Positions 1 to 6,970 of a stretch of 20,217 nucleotides of DNA are shown here, piece after piece. Both the position numbers and the translations under genes were made by a program. A model generated the notes under the pieces. The model had not been told where the DNA came from. It made no database searches and saw nothing but the letters and a program-made list of their open reading frames with translations. Source of the stretch: JAVBRU01 sp031547595 (GTDB lineage Bacteria > Bacillota > Clostridia > Christensenellales > Aristaeellaceae); NCBI GenBank assembly GCA_031547595.1, contig JAVBRU010000058.1, positions 1 to 20,217 of the forward strand. Direction: 5' to 3'. Numbering within the stretch: position 1 is the stretch's first letter; each line of letters begins with the position of its first letter.

Positions 1-141
1 ACTGAGATGGTCATCCCCGGCGACAACGTCGAAATGGAAGTGACCCTGATCACCCCCATCGCCATCGAGCAGGGCCTCCGCTTCGCTATCCGCGAAGGCG
101 GCCACACCGTCGGCGCTGGCACCGTTACACGCCTGGCGTAA
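1..141 (+). CDS. tuf: Elongation factor Tu, C-terminal end (partial)
   Basis: The first 46 codons read in frame 1 to a TAA at 139-141 and match the last part of domain 3 of bacterial EF-Tu, including the motifs PGDNVEMEV, PIAIEQGLRFAIREGG and the ending GAGTVTRL. EF-Tu is the GTPase that carries aminoacyl-tRNA to the ribosome; this beta-barrel segment contributes to tRNA binding. The GTPase domain lies upstream of the window. Codons are strongly biased to C-ending ones (ATC, GTC, ACC), as expected of a very highly expressed gene and visibly more so than in the following gene. Identity is certain for the visible part. Confidence 0.97.
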   Translation, partial: TEMVIPGDNVEMEVTLITPIAIEQGLRFAIREGGHTVGAGTVTRLA

Positions 142-157
142 TTTCATCCAAAACCAC

Positions 158-190
158 GCGGTGCAGCTGAAAATGCTGCACCGCTTTTTA
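158..190 (+). terminator. Intrinsic terminator of tuf
   Basis: A perfect 10-bp stem pairs GCGGTGCAGC (158-167) with GCTGCACCGC (175-184) around a 7-nt loop, followed directly by five T residues (185-189). It lies 16 bases after the tuf stop. The next gene's SD site starts at 193, so that gene is probably reached by read-through. Confidence 0.93.
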
Positions 191-204
191 TCAGGAGGAT
201 GTTC

Positions 205-1572
205 ATGTACAGCGATATACAATATCTTTCCGTTCCGCTGCCCGAGGATGTGCTGAAGCTGAAATACTTTGGGGATGTGGAGCGCCTGCAGCGGGTGATT
301 GACCTGAAGCTGCAAAAGGAGCTGCCCTTGCCCCTTCGCAAGCGTCTGGAGCTGGAAAAGCAAATCATGGCGCGCTGGGTGCGGGAGTATCCCTACACAC
401 AGGCGGAAGCGCTGGATAAGCTGCGCGTCCTGATGGGCGGTTTTGAGGAGGCGGAGCTTGAGCAGCTGCGCGATCAGGACGCCGTGGAATGGGCGTATAT
501 CAACGGCGAAGTGTGCTATAAGAACAACTTTTTGTCCAACCTGATCAAGGTGCGGCCACAGTATGCGGCGCGCGTATTGCCAGAAAAGCAAACACCGGAT
601 AACGGCGAGGACGCTTTGCTGGATGCGGCGGTTGCGCAGATGAAGGACGCGGGCGATATGGCCGTGCGCTTCCACATGCACACCACCATGACGGTGGACG
701 AGCTGCCCGGCCGGGAAAATCAGACGGTGAAGGCGCATTTGCCCCTGCCCATTGATTATGCACAGGTGAAAAACATTCAGATATTGCAGGTCAGCGAGCA
801 TCCGCATACCATCGCGCCTGCGGATTATCCCCAGCGCACCATTTGCTTTGAGGCCGTGCCGCAGGCGGACAAGCCCTTTATGGTGGATTACACCTACGAA
901 ACGCATATGCAATATCAGGCACCTGTGGCAGAGGGCGTGCTGGACGCCCAGCCTACGTTTTACACGCAGGAGCAGGCGCCGCATATCGTGTTCACGCCGT
1001 ATTTGCGCATGCTGGCCAAAGAAGTAGTAGGGGAGGAGCAGAACCCGCTTCTCAAGGCGCGCAAAATATACGATTATATCACAAAGCACGTCACGTATTC
1101 CTACATGCGTGATTATGTGACGCTGCCAAACATCCCCGAATACGCCGCCACCTCCTTGAAGGGCGATTGCGGGGTGCAAGCGCTGTTGTTTATCACGCTG
1201 TGCCGCATCGTTGGCGTGCCCGCGCGCTGGCAAAGCGGCCTGTATGTGACGCCCTTCCATGTGGGCAGCCACGATTGGGCGCAGTTTTATGTGGCACCCT
1301 ATGGTTGGCTGTTTGCCGATCCGTCCTTTGGAGGCGGTGCGCTGCGGCATCAGAAAATCGAGCGCTGGAACTTCTACTTTGGCAATCTCGACCCGTACCG
1401 CTTGCCCGCCAATTCCGAGTTTCAACACAACCTGTATGTGCCTTGCCGGTATTTGCGGGACGACCCGTACGACAACCAGCAGGGCGAAGCTGAATATGCC
1501 GATGCGGCGGTGGATACCCGCAGCTTCCACACCCGGCAGCGGCTTGTGGAAATGTTCAAAATCGGGGATTGA
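205..1572 (+). CDS. Transglutaminase-like superfamily protein, cytosolic
   Basis: The protein has 455 residues. The C-terminal half carries the transglutaminase/papain-like core in the right order: Cys322 in GDCGVQALLF, His356 in GSHDWAQFYV and Asp372 in FADPSFGGG, so a complete Cys-His-Asp triad. The N-terminal half (about 1-120) is charged and probably helical, and matches no domain I recognise; the middle (about 150-250) looks beta-rich. There is no signal peptide or membrane segment, so it should act in the cytoplasm, perhaps as a cysteine protease or amidase rather than a cross-linking enzyme; the substrate is unknown. The start at 205 is preferred over the in-frame ATG at 199 because the SD AGGAGG (193-198) abuts 199 but sits 6 bases before 205. 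It has no visible promoter of its own and follows the tuf terminator directly. Confidence 0.85.
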   Translation: MYSDIQYLSVPLPEDVLKLKYFGDVERLQRVIDLKLQKELPLPLRKRLELEKQIMARWVREYPYTQAEALDKLRVLMGGFEEAELEQLRDQDAVEWAYINGEVCYKNNFLSNLIKVRPQYAARVLPEKQTPDNGEDALLDAAVAQMKDAGDMAVRFHMHTTMTVDELPGRENQTVKAHLPLPIDYAQVKNIQILQVSEHPHTIAPADYPQRTICFEAVPQADKPFMVDYTYETHMQYQAPVAEGVLDAQPTFYTQEQAPHIVFTPYLRMLAKEVVGEEQNPLLKARKIYDYITKHVTYSYMRDYVTLPNIPEYAATSLKGDCGVQALLFITLCRIVGVPARWQSGLYVTPFHVGSHDWAQFYVAPYGWLFADPSFGGGALRHQKIERWNFYFGNLDPYRLPANSEFQHNLYVPCRYLRDDPYDNQQGEAEYADAAVDTRSFHTRQRLVEMFKIGD

Positions 1573-1597
1573 CAAAGGGCGTTTGTCGGGGTACACT
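1569..1597 (+). promoter_or_regulatory. Promoter of the glycine cleavage operon
   Basis: A perfect -35 TTGACA (1569-1574), a 17-bp spacer and a -10 TACACT (1592-1597) precede gcvT. The -35 overlaps the stop codon of the transglutaminase gene. The resulting leader would be only about 45 nt, too short to hold a glycine riboswitch, and no such fold is seen. Confidence 0.75.
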
Positions 1598-1647
1598 CGC
1601 TTTGATTGCGTCTTTTTTAAGCTGTCTTACTAAAGGAGGATTCCGGT

Positions 1648-2727
1648 ATGTGTAAAAAAACGCCGCTGTATGATGTCCATGTGGCGTCGGGCGGCAAAAT
1701 CGTGCCGTTTGCGGGGTATTATTTGCCGGTACAATACGCTTCTGGCGTCATTAAGGAGCATATGGCGGTGCGCACCGCCTGCGGCTTGTTTGATGTATCG
1801 CACCTGGGCGAGATATTCTTTGAAGGCGCGGATGCGCTCAGTACGCTGAACCACCTGCTGTGCAACGATATGTGCGGCATGGCAGACGGCCAGGTGCGCT
1901 ACAGCCCCATGTGTAACGAGCAGGGCGGCGTGGTGGATGATCTGGTGGTGTGCCGCATGGGCGAGGACAAATACATGGCGGTTATCAATGCCAGCAATAG
2001 GGATAAAGACGTGGCCTGGATGGGTGCGCACTTGCTGGGCGATACGGTGATGACCGATCTGTCCGATCAGTATGCACAGCTGGCGCTGCAGGGCCCCAAA
2101 GCCCCGGAAATTCTGGCGAAGCTGTGCGAGGATGCAAGCATCCCCAAGAAATATTATTGGTTTACCGAAAGCGCGCTGGTTGGCGGCATTCCATGCCTGA
2201 TATCCCGAACGGGCTATACAGGTGAACTGGGGTATGAGCTGTACTGTGCGCCGCAGGATGCCGAAAAGCTGTGGAAGCTGCTGCTGGAAGCGGGCGCGGA
2301 ATACGGCCTCATCCCCTGCGGCCTGGGCGCGCGCGATACCCTGCGCCTGGAGGCCGGCATGCCGCTGTATGGCCATGAAATGACGGACGATATCACGCCG
2401 CTGGAAGCGGGGCTCGGCTTCTTTGTGAAGATGGAGAAGCCGGATTTCATCGGCAAGGCTGCGCTGCAGGAAAAAGGCGCACCGACGCGTATCCGCGTGG
2501 GCTATGCCGTCACAGGCCGCGGCATCGTGCGCGAGCACTGCGATGTATATGCCGATGGCAAACTGATTGGCCACACTACGTCCGGCACCCATTGCCCCTA
2601 CATCGGCAAGCCCGTGGCCATGGCGCTGGTCAGCATCGACAGCCCGCCAAGCGTGCAGGCTGACGTGCGCGGCCGCATGATCGATATGGAAATCACCCCG
2701 TTGCCATTCTATAAAAGAAGCAAATAA
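1648..2727 (+). CDS. gcvT: Glycine cleavage system T protein (aminomethyltransferase)
   Basis: This 359-residue protein has the usual length and motifs of GcvT: an N-terminal TPLYDVHVASGGKIVPFAGY, the folate-site region GLFDVSHLGEI, then YSPMCNEQGGVVDDLVV, LALQGPKAPEIL, SRTGYTGELGYE and the late segment PLYGHEMTDDITPLEAGLGF. It takes the aminomethyl group from lipoylated GcvH and, with tetrahydrofolate, forms 5,10-methylene-THF and ammonia. An SD AAGGAGGA (1633-1640) stands 7 bases before the ATG. It is the first gene of the operon; gcvH follows 15 bases after the stop with its own SD. Nothing is missing or truncated. Confidence 0.97.
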   Translation: MCKKTPLYDVHVASGGKIVPFAGYYLPVQYASGVIKEHMAVRTACGLFDVSHLGEIFFEGADALSTLNHLLCNDMCGMADGQVRYSPMCNEQGGVVDDLVVCRMGEDKYMAVINASNRDKDVAWMGAHLLGDTVMTDLSDQYAQLALQGPKAPEILAKLCEDASIPKKYYWFTESALVGGIPCLISRTGYTGELGYELYCAPQDAEKLWKLLLEAGAEYGLIPCGLGARDTLRLEAGMPLYGHEMTDDITPLEAGLGFFVKMEKPDFIGKAALQEKGAPTRIRVGYAVTGRGIVREHCDVYADGKLIGHTTSGTHCPYIGKPVAMALVSIDSPPSVQADVRGRMIDMEITPLPFYKRSK

Positions 2728-2742
2728 GAGGAGGAAGCCGCT

Positions 2743-3108
2743 ATGAATCTGCCTGAGAACCTTCAATACACCAAATCCCACGAATGGGTGCGCCGTGAAG
2801 GCCACGAAATCGTGGTGGGCCTGACGGACTTTGCCCAGAGCGAGCTGGGTGACCTGGTGTTTATCAACCTGCCGCTGGTGGACGACACGGTATCGGTGGG
2901 CGAGGCACTGGCCGATGTGGAATCCGTTAAGGCTGTCAGCGATGTGTATAGCCCCGCCACCGGCGTCATTGTGGCCGTCAATGAAGAATTGATGGACCAT
3001 CCCGAAAAGATCAACGAAGCACCCTACGAAGCATGGCTGGTGCGCATCGCCGACATAACAGACGAGGAAGAACTGCTGAGCGCGGCAGAGTATGCAAAGC
3101 TGATCTAA
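2743..3108 (+). CDS. gcvH: Glycine cleavage system H protein (lipoyl carrier)
   Basis: The 121-residue protein is a full-length GcvH. The lipoyl attachment site is Lys63 in DVESVKAVSDVYSP, the canonical context, and the N terminus (YTKSHEWVRREG) and the GLTDFAQSELGD segment are typical. It shuttles the methylamine group of glycine between the P, T and L proteins on its lipoyl arm. The SD AGGAGG (2729-2734) lies between the gcvT stop and this ATG. The lipoate ligase that could load Lys63 is encoded four genes downstream. A palindromic repeat follows the stop codon almost at once, separating gcvTH from the remaining operon genes. Confidence 0.97.
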   Translation: MNLPENLQYTKSHEWVRREGHEIVVGLTDFAQSELGDLVFINLPLVDDTVSVGEALADVESVKAVSDVYSPATGVIVAVNEELMDHPEKINEAPYEAWLVRIADITDEEELLSAAEYAKLI

Positions 3109-3113
3109 GGCGT

Positions 3114-3260
3114 ATTTCAAAATTCCGAAAGCGCAATATTCTACGTCTTTTCCGCCAAATCCGTGTCGTTATCCGCTTTGCGTACCTCCAGTACGCTGCG
3201 CTTCTACTCCTAGATTTGACGAAAAATCCTGGAATCTTGCACTTCCTCCCTTTTTGAAAT
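3114..3260. repeat. Large imperfect palindromic intergenic repeat (MITE/REP-like)
   Basis: The gap between gcvH and gcvPA is filled by an element of 147 bases whose two halves are imperfect inverted copies. The outer ends are exact (ATTTCAAAA at 3114-3122 against TTTTGAAAT at 3252-3260). The arms contain near-complementary blocks (TTTTCCGCCAAATC around 3148-3161 against GATTTGACGAAAAA around 3212-3226). The tip is a perfect GCGTAC/GTACGC hairpin (3180-3185, 3191-3196) with a 5-nt loop. There is no T-tract of terminator type at the 3' end and no convincing ORF. It would form one long folded RNA within the operon transcript. It looks like a small non-autonomous mobile or REP-type element; I saw no second copy in this window. 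Confidence 0.75.
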
Positions 3261-3289
3261 CCATCCTAAGTAAGGGAAAGGTGAACAGC

Positions 3290-4606
3290 ATGAGCCATTA
3301 TATCCCTTCCACGGCTGATGAGCAGCAAGCGATGCTTGTGGCCATCGGCCTTGTTGAAATGTCTGATTTGTATCAGGATATCCCGCAGGGCGCGCGGCTT
3401 AATCGCCCGCTGAACATCGAGGGCGGCATGGGCGAGATGCAGGTGCGCCGGGAGATGGCGGCCATTGCGCGCAAAAACCGTGCGTATCACACCGTGCTTC
3501 GCGGCGCGGGCGCGTACCGCCACTATATCCCTGCTGCCGTCAAGGCGGCTGTTGGCAAAGAAGAATTTCTGACAGCCTATACGCCCTATCAGGCGGAGAT
3601 CAGCCAGGGCATTTTGCAGTCCATTTTTGAGTACCAGACCATGATTTGCGAATTGACGGGCATGGATGTGAGCAACGCCTCCGTGTATGACGGAGCTTCG
3701 GCGGCGGCGGAAGCCGTGGCCATGTGCCGGGAGCGCAGCCGCACCACCGCGTTGGTGGCGGGCAGCGTGCATCCGGATACGTTGGCGACCATCAAAACCT
3801 ACGCCTTTGGCGCGGATACCGGGGTGAAAGTTGTGCCGCTAAAGGACGGCGGCGTGGATGCGCAGGAGCTGGAAGAGCTGCTGCCGGGCGCTGCATGCCT
3901 GGTGGTGCAGCAGCCGAACTTCTTTGGCTGTATCGAGGACGCAAAAGCGCTGTTTGAAAAAGCGCATGCCGCCGGGGTCAAGTGTATTATGAGCGTCAAC
4001 CCCATTGCCATGGGCATTTTGCAATCCCCCGGCGAGGCGGGCGCGGACATCGCGGTGGACGAGGGGCAGCCGCTGGGCTTGCCGCTCAGCTACGGCGGGC
4101 CGTACCTGGGCTTAATGGCGTGCAAGCAGGCCATGATGCGCAAGCTCCCCGGCCGTATCGTGGGGCAGACCACCGATGTGGAGGGCAAGCGCGCCTTTGT
4201 GCTGACGCTGCAAGCGCGCGAGCAGCATATTCGCCGCGAAAAAGCCAGCAGCAACGTGTGCTCCAACGAGGCGCACTGCGCCCTGACCGCCGGCGCGTAT
4301 CTGGCGGCGGTGGGCAGCAGCGGTCTTAAAGAAGTGGCCACCCAGTGCATCAGCAAGGCGCATTACTTTGCCGCGCACCTGGAACGGCTGGGATTTGCGC
4401 GAAAATACAGCGGCGAGTTCTTCCACGAGTTTGTGACAACTTGCCCAACCGATGCGCGGATGCTGGAAAACGCCATGGGCGGCGCGGGCATTCTCAGCGG
4501 CCTGCCGCTTGAGAATAACGACATGCTGTGGTGCGTCACCGAAATGGCCAGCAAGGATGAATTGGATGTGGCGCTGCGCGTCATTGGGGAGGTGCTGGGC
4601 GTATGA
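3290..4606 (+). CDS. gcvPA: Glycine dehydrogenase (decarboxylating) subunit 1
   Basis: This 438-residue protein is the N-terminal-half subunit of the split P protein. The family-typical start MSHYIPSTADEQQAML is followed by DLYQDIPQGARLNRPLNI, the GAGAYRHYIP motif, TPYQAEISQGILQ, YDGASAAAEA and the late REQHIRREKASSNVCSNEA. With subunit 2 it decarboxylates glycine and passes the aminomethyl group to GcvH; the PLP lysine is on subunit 2. The start at 3290 is chosen over an in-frame ATG at 3254 because the latter lies inside the palindromic repeat, the family N terminus begins at 3290, and a modest SD (AAGGTG, 3278-3283) fits it. The stop overlaps the gcvPB start by 4 bases (ATGA), indicating translational coupling and equal amounts of the two subunits. 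Confidence 0.96.
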   Translation: MSHYIPSTADEQQAMLVAIGLVEMSDLYQDIPQGARLNRPLNIEGGMGEMQVRREMAAIARKNRAYHTVLRGAGAYRHYIPAAVKAAVGKEEFLTAYTPYQAEISQGILQSIFEYQTMICELTGMDVSNASVYDGASAAAEAVAMCRERSRTTALVAGSVHPDTLATIKTYAFGADTGVKVVPLKDGGVDAQELEELLPGAACLVVQQPNFFGCIEDAKALFEKAHAAGVKCIMSVNPIAMGILQSPGEAGADIAVDEGQPLGLPLSYGGPYLGLMACKQAMMRKLPGRIVGQTTDVEGKRAFVLTLQAREQHIRREKASSNVCSNEAHCALTAGAYLAAVGSSGLKEVATQCISKAHYFAAHLERLGFARKYSGEFFHEFVTTCPTDARMLENAMGGAGILSGLPLENNDMLWCVTEMASKDELDVALRVIGEVLGV

Positions 4607-6006
4607 AGCTGATTTTTGAAAAGTCCGTGCCGGGACGCGGGATTGATCTGTTCCCGCCCTGTGATGTGCCGGTGTACGAGGTATCCGAGTCCATTGCCCG
4701 CAAAGAACAGCCCCGGCTGCCCGAGGTTTCCGAGAATGATTTCAGCCGCCATTACAGCGCACTGTCCCGCCGCGCGCATGGCGTGAACAGCGGATTCTAT
4801 CCGCTGGGCTCCTGCACGATGAAGTATAACCCCAAGATTGACGAAGAAATGGCCGCGCTGTTTGCCGATGTGCATCCCTTGCAGCCTGTCAATACTGCCA
4901 AGGGCTGCCGCGAAGTGCTGCAAAGGGCAGAGGCCATGCTGTGCGAAATCACGGGCATGGACGGCGTATCGCTGCAGCCTGCCGCAGGTGCACATGGCGA
5001 GTTTGCCGGGCTGTTGCTCATCAAGGCATACCACACCGCCAGGGGCGACGGAAAGCGCACCAAGATCATCGTGCCCGATGCCGCGCACGGCACCAATCCC
5101 GCCAGTGCAACGATGGCGGGCTACAGCGTGGTGAGCATCCCGTCCGACGCTTATGGCTGCGTGGATGTGGAAGCGCTGAAAAACGCACTGGATGATACCG
5201 TGGCCGGCCTGATGCTGACCAATCCCAACACGGTGGGCTTGTTTGATCGCAATATTCTTGAGATCACCAAGCTCGTGCACGATGCGGGCGGCCTCAACTA
5301 TTATGACGGCGCCAACCTGAACGCCATTATGGGCATGGCGCGGCCGGGCGATATGGGCTTTGACGTGGTGCATGTTAACCTGCACAAAACCTTCTCTACA
5401 CCGCACGGCGGCGGCGGCCCGGGCAGTGGTCCTGTGGGCTGCAAGGAAGCGCTTGTGCCCTATCTGCCCGCCAGCGCCTTGGCGGAGGGAGGCAAAGGCA
5501 TTGGCCAGGTGCGCTCTTTTTATGGCAACTTTGGCGTGGTGGTGAAGGCGCTGACGTACATGCTGATGCTGGGTGCAGAGGGCCTGAAAGAAGCCAGCCA
5601 GAACGCGGTGCTGAACGCCAACTATATGATGCATCAGCTGAAAGACACCTTTGACGTGGCCTTTGACCGCATCTGCATGCACGAGTTTGTGCTGTCGCTT
5701 CAGGGCTTGAAGGACAAGACAGGCGTCAGCGCGCTGGACATGGCCAAGGCGATGCTGGATTATGGCATGCATCCGCCCACGATGTACTTCCCCCTCATCG
5801 TGCACGAAGCGCTGATGTTTGAGCCTACCGAGACCGAGAGCCGCGAAGAAATGGACGATGCGGTGCGCGTGCTGAAGGAAATCTATCAAAAAGCCATAGA
5901 AGAAAGCGAAATAATGCACGCCTGCCCGCTCACGACGCCGGTGCGCCGTCTGGACGAGGTGGCAGCGGCGCGCAGCCCGCATCTGCGCTACACCTTTGAT
6001 GCATAA
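4603..6006 (+). CDS. gcvPB: Glycine dehydrogenase (decarboxylating) subunit 2
   Basis: This 467-residue protein is the PLP-carrying subunit of the split P protein. The Schiff-base lysine is Lys262 in VNLHKTFSTPHGGGGPGSGP, which includes the glycine-rich loop. Other family blocks are NSGFYPLGSCTMKYNPK near residue 65, the LQPAAGAHGEFAGLL region, DAAHGTNPASA, and TNPNTVGLFDRNI. It works as a complex with GcvPA and GcvH. GGAGG at 4588-4592, within the end of gcvPA, is a plausible SD 10 bases before the ATG, and the start overlaps the gcvPA stop. The C terminus in turn overlaps the lplA start by 8 bases. Length and motifs are complete. Confidence 0.97.
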   Translation: MKLIFEKSVPGRGIDLFPPCDVPVYEVSESIARKEQPRLPEVSENDFSRHYSALSRRAHGVNSGFYPLGSCTMKYNPKIDEEMAALFADVHPLQPVNTAKGCREVLQRAEAMLCEITGMDGVSLQPAAGAHGEFAGLLLIKAYHTARGDGKRTKIIVPDAAHGTNPASATMAGYSVVSIPSDAYGCVDVEALKNALDDTVAGLMLTNPNTVGLFDRNILEITKLVHDAGGLNYYDGANLNAIMGMARPGDMGFDVVHVNLHKTFSTPHGGGGPGSGPVGCKEALVPYLPASALAEGGKGIGQVRSFYGNFGVVVKALTYMLMLGAEGLKEASQNAVLNANYMMHQLKDTFDVAFDRICMHEFVLSLQGLKDKTGVSALDMAKAMLDYGMHPPTMYFPLIVHEALMFEPTETESREEMDDAVRVLKEIYQKAIEESEIMHACPLTTPVRRLDEVAAARSPHLRYTFDA

Positions 6007-6970
6007 CCTATATATCGTATACGGCCGGGGAACCGACCCGTATGCCAATCTGGCGCTGGAGGAACACCTGATGCAGGTTGTTCCTCCTTGCGGTATGATT
6101 CTGTATTTGTGGCAAAACATGCGCACCGTGGTGATTGGCCGCAACCAGAGCGCGGCAAAGGAATGCCATCTGGCGGAGCTGAACAAGGACGGGGGACATC
6201 TGGCGCGGCGTTTGTCCGGCGGCGGCGCGGTGTATCACGACCTTGGCAACCTCAATTTCACCTTCATTGCGCCGGATGGGGCATATGACGTGAACAGGCA
6301 GACCCATGTGATCCTGCGCGCCGTGCGCGGGTTTGGCCTGGATGCCCAGCGCACTGGGCGCAATGATATTGAGATTGACGGGCGCAAGTTTTCGGGCAAT
6401 GCATACTACAGCCACGGCGGCAAGAACTATCACCACGGCACGATTATGCTGGATGTTGATAGCACGCAGCTGAGTAAATATTTAACGGTGTCTGCAGACA
6501 AGCTGAAATCGCGAGGGGTGGATTCTGTGCGCTCCCGCGTGGTGAACCTTTGCGAGCTGATGCCGGGGCTGACGGTGCCGGATATGATGGGGGCGCTTAA
6601 GAAGGCTTTTTCGGAAGAATTTGGGCTGCCGGTGGCGGCACTGCCGGAAGAGTGGATTGATGAAGCGACAGTCGAAAAGCTGCGCCTTCGCAATGCGTCG
6701 GACGCATGGCTGCTGGGGCGCGATGTGCCCTGCACCTTTTGCGCAGAGCGGCGCTTTGCCTGGGGCGGCGTAACGATTCTATTGGAGATTGCCGGGGACC
6801 TGGTGCGAAGCTGCGCGGTGTATTCTGATGCCATGGATGCGGAAAGCATTGCGAGGCTGCCGGGGCTGCTCTCGGGCAAACGATTGGCGGAGCTGCGCGA
6901 CGTGCTGGACGTACAGCAGCCCATTTTTCAGGATATCCTGCTGCTGATGGAGGAGGAATTGCATGTTTGA
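5999..6970 (+). CDS. lplA: Lipoate-protein ligase A
   Basis: The 323-residue protein shows the LplA motifs in order: RRLSGGGAVYHDLGNLNFTF, GRNDIEIDGRKFSGNAYY with catalytic Lys130, HHGTIMLDVD, and KSRGVDSVRSRVVNL, followed by the small C-terminal accessory domain. It activates lipoate with ATP and transfers it to a lysine of an acceptor; inside this operon the obvious acceptor is Lys63 of GcvH. The ATG at 5999 lies inside the 3' end of gcvPB (8-base overlap) and has no good SD, so translation is probably coupled to gcvPB; a TTG at 5996 is an alternative start. Its own 3' end overlaps lpdA by 8 bases. Scavenging of exogenous lipoate is implied; no lipoate synthase is visible here. Confidence 0.95.
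   Translation: MHNLYIVYGRGTDPYANLALEEHLMQVVPPCGMILYLWQNMRTVVIGRNQSAAKECHLAELNKDGGHLARRLSGGGAVYHDLGNLNFTFIAPDGAYDVNRQTHVILRAVRGFGLDAQRTGRNDIEIDGRKFSGNAYYSHGGKNYHHGTIMLDVDSTQLSKYLTVSADKLKSRGVDSVRSRVVNLCELMPGLTVPDMMGALKKAFSEEFGLPVAALPEEWIDEATVEKLRLRNASDAWLLGRDVPCTFCAERRFAWGGVTILLEIAGDLVRSCAVYSDAMDAESIARLPGLLSGKRLAELRDVLDVQQPIFQDILLLMEEELHV

Noticed and set aside
1612..1618. T-run before gcvT as a terminator of the transglutaminase gene
   Set aside because: No stable hairpin precedes the run TTTTTT, and the gcv promoter lies immediately upstream.
1630..3120. 496-codon - strand open frame opposite gcvT and gcvH
   Set aside because: It spans two well-supported genes and their intergenic gap in antisense; no motif or start signal supports it.
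3033..3257. Short + strand frame running from gcvH through the palindromic repeat
   Set aside because: It overlaps gcvH in another frame, and its second half is the repeat read through; no SD and no similarity to a known protein.
4363..6186. 607-codon open frame on the - strand opposite gcvPB
   Set aside because: It mirrors a firmly identified gene; the translation is rich in His, Arg and Ala as expected for the antisense of GC-rich codons, and it has no recognisable domain or SD.
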